A stretch of 64,000 nt of DNA, taken from positions 60,218 through 124,217 of the forward strand of contig CAJFQZ010000006.1 in the NCBI GenBank assembly GCA_904419285.1. The letters run 5' to 3'. The DNA comes from Lachnospiraceae bacterium UBA1818. GTDB taxonomy: Bacteria; Bacillota; Clostridia; Lachnospirales; Lachnospiraceae. The notes under the pieces are model-generated. The model was not told the origin of the DNA, ran no database searches, and saw nothing but the letters and a program-made list of their open reading frames with translations. Shown in pieces: positions 35,801-42,087 of the stretch. Positions within the stretch are counted from its first letter, which is position 1. The number at the start of each line of letters is the position of its first letter. A program made the translations under genes and the position numbers.

Positions 35801-37062
35801 TATTTTGCGGGGAACTTTTGTGTCGTGTGGGAAAATTGGACGAGGCAGAGAATCGGTATACAGAAGCAGAAGAGTTGTATAGAAAGGAGAAGGATGATCT
35901 GGGGCTGGCGGATACGCTGCTATCTCAGGGGAATCTTATGAGACATCTTGGAAAAGCAGAAGAAGCAGAAGGGTGTTATAGAAGAGCAAGAGGCTTGTTT
36001 GAGAAAGAAGGGGCTAATCTTGGCTTGGCCAATATGCTGTTGTCCTGCGGAAATCTTTTGAGTCGCCTCGGAAAAGTGCAAGAGGCAGAGGAGAACTATT
36101 CTGATGCCGAGAGGTTATTTGAAAAGGAGAAGGATGATCTGGGTCTTGCGAATACGCTGTTGTCACGTGGAGATCTTCTAAGCCGTATTGGAAAAGTTGA
36201 AAAGGCAAAAGAAAAATATGCAAGAGCTGAAAGGCTGTTTGAGAAGGAAAGCGATGAATTGGGGCTTGCAAATATGTTGTTATCCAGTGGAAATCTTCTG
36301 AGTCGTCTTGGAATATTGAAAGAGGCAAAGGTGAAATACAAAAAGGCAGAAGAGCTGTTTAAAAGAGAGAAGAACAATCTAGGCCTTGCAAATACGCTGC
36401 TATCTTGCGGGGATTTGCTACTCCGCCTTGGGAAAAATGAGGAGGCAGCGGAAAAGTATATAAAAGCGGAAGAGTTATTTGAAAAGGAGAAGGATGATCT
36501 GGGTTTTGCAAATACGTTGCTGTCCTATGGGGATCTTCTGGGGCGACTGGGGAACGAGAAAGAAGCAGAGGAGAAGTACGCAAAAGCGGAAGAGTTATTT
36601 GAGAGGGAGAAGGATGATTTAGGGCTAGCGAATACGTTGCAGTCGTGTGGGGATCTTTTGAGCCATCGAGGGGAAGTGGAAAAAGCAGAAGAGAAGTATG
36701 CAAAAGCAGAAGAACTATATGAGAGAGAGAACGATGAACTTGGTCTGGCCAATATATTACAGTCCCGAGGGGATCTTCTAACACAATTAGGGCAGTGGGA
36801 GGAAGCTGAGCGGTGGTATGCGAAAGCGGAAGAGTTATTTAAGAAGGAGAAGTCTGATCTTGGTCTGGCGGATATGCTGTTTTTCCGTGGAAAGCTTCTG
36901 AAAACGGCCGGAAAAATGGACGAAGCAGCTGAAAAATACAGATTAGCGATGACACAGTATGAGAAAATAAATATGATTGAGGGATACGTTTCCTCTTTTG
37001 CAGAGCTAAATGAATGCTATAGATTTAGCGGGGAAGAGGAGCTAAATAAGATAAACGTCTGA
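32809..37062 (+). CDS. SIR2-STAND-TPR protein, candidate NLR-like antiphage effector
   Basis: This 1417-residue protein has three parts. Residues 30-310 are a SIR2-type domain: VIGAGLS (37-43), TTNFD (129-133), HGD (177-179) and LFLGCSL (224-230), with catalytic-type Asn131 and His177 retained, so NAD+ hydrolysis is predicted. Residues 340-700 are a STAND NTPase: FGRE (342-345), Walker A GAPGIGKT (367-374), Walker B ILYFDN (451-456) and STR (491-493). Residues 791-1390 are fifteen 40-residue TPR units. ATG 32809 is nine bases from AAGGAGG; ATG 32800 touches that site. SIR2-STAND proteins are known antiphage factors (for example Avs5); this repeat-sensor version is not one I can name. It stands alone on its strand, in AT-richer DNA. 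Confidence 0.88.
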   Translation: MEFQELMDCYYLSEEDNNRVVYKKLLEMMKKQNVIPVIGAGLSCWAYPLWRTLLRKQAEIYGILEEVDKLLSENKYEEAASALEQEVTENGFLNNLEEIFSEEKLEENKSKMPEYLRKLLALFHGPVVTTNFDRMIEYLYHLEGLTPPDTVNPSNDFQTDKIQRMLQERSHMLVKMHGDIKDSHNMVFTEGKYDEKYGKDPQDPDLSLPMPRFLKQLLENNHLLFLGCSLEADRTCSVIKKCSENIRQFALLELPADTENAKDRCKPILKEGENQNGRRKESLRKRIGYVTGEMNVLPIWYPHGMHTEALEPFFSQLYKDIVSGGDLPPENSGSYFPLHQLFGREEQVREITEALSGTENRCVWVEGAPGIGKTETCKAVYRNVKDRYGDQVWMPFLDLTGVSALPGLWDTVANALGVKLPENTAEEAYPEYLLSQLKGMREHLRNDLIPILYFDNWEDLWYGVKKNSDEKKILLGWMKKLEIAGIRILVSTRTVVQSLLSAGDIAIRLHPLDEDRLKQDWDSEEDFEQLDSVKLFCSVLGREVVPGEREAFHELIYQLEGHPLAIVLTATQAKRQIHIKDMLGCWEKAKQESAVSGEKHESLKIALRVSWNSVKENREAVLIWGLLYYSVKDIPAAVFDRLRREIDEDKWQEGLGVLIDANLVTITSDRNRITMLLPLKKQYKEFVPETESLSRECLERWGNSIIELLDTAENRASEDRLRAHRLVLDILPQIIYIIGKIIFQKAPERLKVLLNSIIKSGANYFRNYLYSADVLKYILDFYTQCENKEGDILSILYRTYGDLLRRLGKLEEAEEQYTEAEDLYRKEKDDLGLANTLRSRGELLSRLGKLEKAEKQCVEAEELYRKKKIDLGLANTLLVRGELLSRLGKLDDAQKQYAEAEELYRKEKVDLGVANTLLLRGELLSRLGKLDEAEKQYTKAEELYRKEEDDLGFANTLLFRGELLSRFGKLDEAWKQYIEAEELYKKEKDDLGLANTLLFCGELLCRVGKLDEAENRYTEAEELYRKEKDDLGLADTLLSQGNLMRHLGKAEEAEGCYRRARGLFEKEGANLGLANMLLSCGNLLSRLGKVQEAEENYSDAERLFEKEKDDLGLANTLLSRGDLLSRIGKVEKAKEKYARAERLFEKESDELGLANMLLSSGNLLSRLGILKEAKVKYKKAEELFKREKNNLGLANTLLSCGDLLLRLGKNEEAAEKYIKAEELFEKEKDDLGFANTLLSYGDLLGRLGNEKEAEEKYAKAEELFEREKDDLGLANTLQSCGDLLSHRGEVEKAEEKYAKAEELYERENDELGLANILQSRGDLLTQLGQWEEAERWYAKAEELFKKEKSDLGLADMLFFRGKLLKTAGKMDEAAEKYRLAMTQYEKINMIEGYVSSFAELNECYRFSGEEELNKINV
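35179..36978 (+). repeat. About fifteen in-frame 120-bp TPR-coding repeats
   Basis: Units start every 120 bases without any indel, from 35179 (first, degenerate) through 35299, 35419 and on to 36859. The unit consensus begins LGLANTLLSRGDLLSRLGK and continues into EAEEKYAKAEELF. Units 2-6 resemble each other (EELYRKEKDD endings) and so do units 8-13 (EELFEKEKDD), suggesting two local amplifications. Such an array can change length by recombination. Confidence 0.95.
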
Positions 37063-37172
37063 TCTACAGTAAGATAGACTATGCTCTTATTGACAAAGTA
37101 AAACAATATTTAGAAACGAAGGTTTTAGCTCAGCTTTCTGCTTACGAATCCTGCCGGAGCTTAGGATATTAA
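37050..37172 (+). other. Possible gene remnant downstream of the SIR2-STAND gene
   Basis: An open frame of 40 codons without a start codon or ribosome site runs from a stop at 37047-37049 to TAA at 37170-37172. It reads DYALIDKVKQYLETKVLAQL and so on, which looks protein-like in composition. It could be the tail of a lost gene. No family is recognised. Confidence 0.25.
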
Positions 37173-37218
37173 AAAAATTCATGGTAAACACTTGCATTAT
37201 GATGCGTCTGGTGTTACG

Positions 37219-37250
37219 CTGATAACGATGTTAGCTAACACTGTTATCAG
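37219..37250. promoter_or_regulatory. Nested palindrome, candidate TetR operator
   Basis: The 12-bp perfect palindrome TGTTAGCTAACA (37229-37240) sits inside an outer inverted repeat CTGATAAC (37219-37226)/GTTATCAG (37243-37250). It lies about 110 bases ahead of the tetR-family gene. The shape fits a TetR-type operator; binding is inferred. Confidence 0.45.
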
Positions 37251-37357
37251 TGCGCAGGCAGAGTGCATTCAGAGATGCTCACCCGCGGTGTTCATGAACG
37301 CGGAAGAGATCATCTGACTCGGCAGCAGAAAGTCTGAATTTTACGGAGGATGGCAGC

Positions 37358-37981
37358 ATGGGAGAGGACAGCAGAACATTGGACCGGATCCTGGATGCGG
37401 CGAAGGAGGAGTTCCTTGAGAAGGGCTTCCAGAATGCTTCTCTGCGCAGGATCGTGAAGGCGGCGGGTGTGACGACCGGGGCATTCTACCGGTATTATCC
37501 GACTAAGGGGGCGCTCTTCGAGGCGCTGGTGAAGCCACACGTGGACAGGATCATGGGATTTTTCGACGAGGGACTGACCACGATCCGGGAACTGCCGGCA
37601 GAGGAACAGACCGGAGCCATGTCGGAGGTGACCGGGGACTGTATCGGAAAGATACTGGAATATGTGTATGACCACTATGACTGTGTCAAGCTGCTGATCT
37701 GCTGCGCCGGCGGGACAGTATATGAGCACTTCATCCATGATATGGTCGAGAAAGAGGTGGACGCCACATACCGGTACATCGAGGCGGTGAGGTCTACCGG
37801 GCACGAGATGCCGGAGATCGACCATGAGCTGTGCCATATGATCTCGAGCGGGATGTTTTCGGGAATGTTTGAGATGGTGGTCCATGATATGGAGAAGGAG
37901 GCCGCTGCAAAGCGGATCCGGCAGCTCCGGGAGTTCCATACCGGCGGCTGGGCGCGCATCATGGGAGTACATTTTGATTAA
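37358..37981 (+). CDS. TetR-family transcriptional regulator
   Basis: The 207-residue protein has an N-terminal helix-turn-helix (about 8-55: RILDAAKEEFLEKGFQNASLRRIVKAAGVTTGAFYRYY in shortened form) typical of TetR. The C-terminal ligand domain is not assigned. ATG 37358 has GGAGG at 37345-37349. It precedes two ABC exporter genes and probably controls them and itself. Confidence 0.92.
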   Translation: MGEDSRTLDRILDAAKEEFLEKGFQNASLRRIVKAAGVTTGAFYRYYPTKGALFEALVKPHVDRIMGFFDEGLTTIRELPAEEQTGAMSEVTGDCIGKILEYVYDHYDCVKLLICCAGGTVYEHFIHDMVEKEVDATYRYIEAVRSTGHEMPEIDHELCHMISSGMFSGMFEMVVHDMEKEAAAKRIRQLREFHTGGWARIMGVHFD

Positions 37982-38091
37982 AAGAAACAGGGAGAAGATC
38001 CCTTTTTCTTTTAATATAAAGTTAGTTAAAACTAATCAAAGTGAGACAAGACTGCCACGTGGAAAAGGCAGGAGAAAAGGAGGGATTTCAT

Positions 38092-39897
38092 TTGGAAGAG
38101 AAACAGGAAAAGCAGAAGTCGCCCATTGCCTGGGTCATGACCTTTGCAGGGACACGCAGAGGACTGTATACAGCCAGCGTTATAGCGGCCGCCATAGGAG
38201 TGATCTGCGGCATCGTTCCCTATTTTGTCATGGCGGATATGATCCGCGCGCTTGTGGCGGGAGTGAGGGACTGGCAGAGATATCTGACGGATGGACTTAT
38301 CATGGCAGTGTTCTGGACCGCGCGGGTGGTATTCCACAGCGTTTCCACGACCTGCTCCCATAAGGCCACATTCCATGTCCTGGCGCAGCTGCGCAGAAAG
38401 ATGTGCGATAAGCTGTCGCGGGTGCCGCTGGGGTATGTGAAGGATACGCCGTCGGGAACACTGAAGAATATCATGATGGAGCGGACGGACAGCATTGAGA
38501 CGACGCTGGCGCATATTCTGCCGGAATTCACGGCGAATATCCTTGCCCCGGCGCTTGTGTTCATTTACATGCTGACCATTGACTGGAGGATGGCGCTGAT
38601 CTCCCTGATCACGCTGCCCCTGGGACTGCTCTGCTACTCACTGATGATGATCGGCTACGAGGAAAACTATAAAAATGTTCTAACCAAGACAAAGACGCTG
38701 AACGACACAGCCGTGGAGTACATCAACGGAATCGAGGTCATCAAGGCGTTCGGAAAAGCGAGAAAGTCCTATGATCGGTTCGTTACTGCGGCGAAGGAGG
38801 GCGCTTCCTGCTATGTGGAGTGGATGAGGAAGTGCAATATTCCGTTTTCCCTGGCAATGGTGCTGATCCCCTGCACTTCGCTGACAATCCTTCCGCTGGG
38901 CGGCATGTTCGTCATGAACGGCAGCCTGGAAGCGGTGGACTTCATCATGATCATCCTGCTGTCTGTGGGACTGATCCAGCCGCTGATCACCTGCATGTCC
39001 TACACCGATGACATCGGAAAGATGGGGACGATCATCGGCGAGGTGACGGAGATCCTGACCCGGGAGGAGCTTATCCGCCCGAAAACGGATAAAAGGAAAC
39101 CGAGAGATTATTCTGTCACTCTGGAAAATGTCCGCTTCGGCTACCATGAGAAGGAGGTGCTCCACGGGATCAATATGGAAATCCCATCCGGTTCGGTGAC
39201 CGCTCTCGTCGGTCCTTCCGGAAGCGGCAAATCCACGATCGCAAAGCTCATTGCTTCCTTGTGGGATGTAAAAGAGGGAAGCGTGAAGATCGGAGGTGTG
39301 GATATCCGGGATCTGTCCCTGGAGGAATACAACAGGAGAGTGGCGTATGTATCCCAGGACAACTACCTCTTTGACGACACGGTCCGGGAAAATATCCGTA
39401 TGGGCCGCATGGACGCCACGGATGCAGAGGTGGAAGAGGTGGCGAAGAAGAGCGGCTGCCATGACTTCATCCTGCAGCTTGAGAACGGGTATGACACCAT
39501 TGCGGGAGGAAGCGGCGGGCATCTCTCCGGCGGCGAGCGGCAGCGGATCGCCATCGCCCGCGCCATGTTAAAGGACGCGCCCATCGTGATCCTCGATGAG
39601 GCGACCGCGTACACAGACCCGGAGAATGAGGCTGTCATCCAGGCGTCCGTGGCGAAGCTGGTGAAGGGAAAGACGCTGATCGTGATCGCACACCGGCTGT
39701 CCACCATCAGCGACGCAGACCGGATCTTTGTGATCCGGGACGGGCAGGTGGACGCGTCGGGAACGCATGAAGAGCTGCTGGCGCAGGGAGGCCTCTACAA
39801 AGAAATGTGGGAGGCGCATATTTCCGTCAGGGATACGGCTGAGGAAAATGATCAGCCGAAAGTGAAAAACAGGAAGGGAGGCGGAGCGCATGCTTAA
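38092..39897 (+). CDS. ABC exporter half-transporter A (permease-ATPase fusion)
   Basis: The 601-residue protein has a membrane domain with six helices (about 20-310) and an ATPase domain (about 340-575): Walker A GPSGSGKST, LSGGERQR, Walker B IVILDEATAYTDPENE. The start is likely TTG 38092, seven bases after AAGGAGGG; a GTG at 38041 would add 17 residues without a site. It overlaps the second half by eight bases, so a heterodimer is expected. Substrate unknown: multidrug, peptide, or YbtPQ-like siderophore handling are all possible. Confidence 0.88.
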   Translation: MEEKQEKQKSPIAWVMTFAGTRRGLYTASVIAAAIGVICGIVPYFVMADMIRALVAGVRDWQRYLTDGLIMAVFWTARVVFHSVSTTCSHKATFHVLAQLRRKMCDKLSRVPLGYVKDTPSGTLKNIMMERTDSIETTLAHILPEFTANILAPALVFIYMLTIDWRMALISLITLPLGLLCYSLMMIGYEENYKNVLTKTKTLNDTAVEYINGIEVIKAFGKARKSYDRFVTAAKEGASCYVEWMRKCNIPFSLAMVLIPCTSLTILPLGGMFVMNGSLEAVDFIMIILLSVGLIQPLITCMSYTDDIGKMGTIIGEVTEILTREELIRPKTDKRKPRDYSVTLENVRFGYHEKEVLHGINMEIPSGSVTALVGPSGSGKSTIAKLIASLWDVKEGSVKIGGVDIRDLSLEEYNRRVAYVSQDNYLFDDTVRENIRMGRMDATDAEVEEVAKKSGCHDFILQLENGYDTIAGGSGGHLSGGERQRIAIARAMLKDAPIVILDEATAYTDPENEAVIQASVAKLVKGKTLIVIAHRLSTISDADRIFVIRDGQVDASGTHEELLAQGGLYKEMWEAHISVRDTAEENDQPKVKNRKGGGAHA

Positions 39898-41644
39898 GAT
39901 CCTGAGAAAATTTTTTGATTTCTGTGGCGGGGAGAATAAGAGGAAGTTTTACATCTCGATCGTGTTCGGCGTGTTCATGGCGTTTTTTGAGGCGCTGAAG
40001 ATCCCTGCCATCGTGCTCATGCTGGACGCGGTGATCGGAGGAAGGGTCACCACCGCAGTGATCTGGCAGTGCTTCGGCATCTGCCTGCTCAGTGTTGCGG
40101 GAGGAGCCGTCGTCAAGTATTTTAACACGATCATACAGTGTGAAGCGGGATACGGGACCACGGCGGGCAAGCGGATCGAGATCGCGGAGCATCTGCGCTA
40201 CCTTCCGATGGGTTATTTCAACAACAACAGTATGGGATACATCACATCTGTTACAACGAACACAATGGAGAATCTGGGGGATGTGGCGACCCGTGTGGTC
40301 ATGCTCACGACCCAGGGAGTCCTGACGACGCTTCTGATCGCTGTGATGCTCCTGTTTTATGATTATCGGATCGGACTTGTGGTATTTGCGGGGCTCCTGC
40401 TCTTCTTCCTGGTGAACAGCCGGATGCAGAGAAAGTCCGAGAAGATCTCTCCGCGGAAGGTGGAGGCGGACAGCAGTCTGGTGGAGAAGCTGCTGGAGTA
40501 TATCCAGGGGATCATGGAGGTCCGCGCATACAATCTGAGCAGCACCCAGAGCAGGAAGTTAAATGCCGCTATCGATGAGAATGAGAACTGCAACTTTACA
40601 CTGGAGAAAACGTTTATCCCCTATATGGGCGTTCAGAACTTCCTGACGAAGATGACGGGAGTGGCGATGACGCTTCTGTCCGTCTGGTTCTACCTGCAGG
40701 GGAGTATGGAACTGATCGTGTGCCTCGGCATGATGATCTGCTCCTTCATCGTGTATTCCAGTCTGGATTCTGCAGGAAACTATTCGGCGCTGCTCAGGAC
40801 TGTGGACGTCAGCGTGGATAAGGCGCAGGAGATCCTTGATCTGGAGCCCATGGATATCGACGGAAAGGATCTGACGCCGCAGAATCACGACATCGATATA
40901 GAGAATATTGAATTCTCCTATGATAAGAGGAAGATTATCGACGGGATCACCGTCCATATCCCGGAGCGCACGTCCACTGCGATCGTCGGCCCGAGCGGAG
41001 GCGGCAAGACGACGCTCTGCCATCTGATCTCACGGTTCTGGGATGTGAACCGGGGATGCATCCGGCTGGGAGGGACGGATGTACGGGAGTACAGCATGGA
41101 CAGCCTGATGAAGAATTTCAGCTTTGTCTTCCAGAATGTGTATCTGTTCCAGGACACCGTTGCCAACAATATCCGGTTCGGGCAGGAGGATGCGCCCATG
41201 GAGAAGGTCGTGGAGGCGGCGAAGAAGGCGTGCTGCCATGACTTTATCATGGCGCTGCCGGACGGATATGACACTGTGATCGGAGAGGGCGGCGCTTCTC
41301 TCTCCGGCGGGGAGAAGCAGCGCATCTCCATTGCCCGCGCCATGATGAAGGACTCGCCGGTCATCATTCTCGACGAGGCGACAGCCAATGTCGATCCGGA
41401 GAATGAGAAAGACCTGGTGACGGCGATCGAGGCACTGACCAGGGAGAAGACCATCCTCATGATTGCCCACCGCCTCAAGACGGTCAGGAATGCGGATCAG
41501 ATCCTTGTGGTAGATCACGGAAGGATCGTGCAGCAGGGACGCCATGAAGAGCTGATGCGCCAGGACGGCATCTACCGGAGGTTCGTTGATGCGAGAGAGA
41601 CGGCGGCGGGCTGGAAGCTGCAGGGCGAACGGACCGAAGCGTGA
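39890..41644 (+). CDS. ABC exporter half-transporter B (permease-ATPase fusion)
   Basis: The 584-residue partner of the preceding gene has six membrane helices (about 18-290) and an ATPase with Walker A GPSGGGKTT, LSGGEKQR and VIILDEATANVDPENE. Both catalytic glutamates of the pair are retained, so neither nucleotide site looks degenerate. It is regulated by the upstream TetR protein, by inference. No terminator with a clear T-run follows. Confidence 0.88.
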   Translation: MLKILRKFFDFCGGENKRKFYISIVFGVFMAFFEALKIPAIVLMLDAVIGGRVTTAVIWQCFGICLLSVAGGAVVKYFNTIIQCEAGYGTTAGKRIEIAEHLRYLPMGYFNNNSMGYITSVTTNTMENLGDVATRVVMLTTQGVLTTLLIAVMLLFYDYRIGLVVFAGLLLFFLVNSRMQRKSEKISPRKVEADSSLVEKLLEYIQGIMEVRAYNLSSTQSRKLNAAIDENENCNFTLEKTFIPYMGVQNFLTKMTGVAMTLLSVWFYLQGSMELIVCLGMMICSFIVYSSLDSAGNYSALLRTVDVSVDKAQEILDLEPMDIDGKDLTPQNHDIDIENIEFSYDKRKIIDGITVHIPERTSTAIVGPSGGGKTTLCHLISRFWDVNRGCIRLGGTDVREYSMDSLMKNFSFVFQNVYLFQDTVANNIRFGQEDAPMEKVVEAAKKACCHDFIMALPDGYDTVIGEGGASLSGGEKQRISIARAMMKDSPVIILDEATANVDPENEKDLVTAIEALTREKTILMIAHRLKTVRNADQILVVDHGRIVQQGRHEELMRQDGIYRRFVDARETAAGWKLQGERTEA

Positions 41645-41956
41645 GGATGTTTTACGGATACGGCGTGCTTTTTCTGCCGGAGTATCTTACGAGGATGATA
41701 TGATGCTGGGGGCAGAAGCCCCAGCTGCGATGCCTGCGGATTGTTCTGCGCTTCGCACTCTCACAATCCCTGGCATCATGATATTGTGATATGTAAACAA
41801 TACCGCTGACCGATTCCGGCCGGCGGTATCTGCTTTTTGCCCGGTCCGGGAGCCATACTTTGACGGAACAGTCCTTTCGACTGCCGATTCTGACTGCTTT
41901 TCCTTACATTTTCCATGTTTATTTTCTGTCCGGCTGCCGAAAAACCTGAGAAAATA
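41645..41956. other. Palindrome-rich non-coding gap
   Basis: No gene is supported. GCTGGGG (41705-41711) pairs with CCCCAGC (41719-41725). A second hairpin pairs GATGCC and GGATTGT (41729-41744) with ACAATCC and GGCATC (41763-41777). Open frames on both strands lack ribosome sites. It resembles the structured gaps at 8808, 14204 and 24149. Confidence 0.5.
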
Positions 41957-41985
41957 TTTGAATTTCAATAAAAAGATGCTATACT
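41957..41985 (+). promoter_or_regulatory. Predicted promoter of relA
   Basis: TTTGAA (41957-41962) and TATACT (41980-41985) are 17 bases apart, leaving an untranslated leader of roughly 95 bases before the relA start. Confidence 0.5.
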
Positions 41986-42087
41986 TGATAAGAAATTATA
42001 ATTGGGTGGTTTCTATTTACAGATATCAGTTTTATTGGCGAATCTTGAAAATATTTCAGAAGATAAAGCAGTAAAGGGGGATTCAGT

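Noticed and set aside
35179..36978. Regular repeats with 120-bp period, as in a CRISPR or satellite array
   Set aside because: The repeats are fully in frame within a large gene and encode TPR units; there are no unique spacers.
37358..41644. TetR and ABC exporter as partners of the SIR2-STAND protein
   Set aside because: They have a different base composition, a separate candidate operator and the usual self-contained regulator-exporter layout; adjacency alone is weak evidence.
41586..41968. Small frames on both strands after the ABC exporter
   Set aside because: They start inside the exporter gene or lack ribosome sites and traverse palindromes; judged non-coding.
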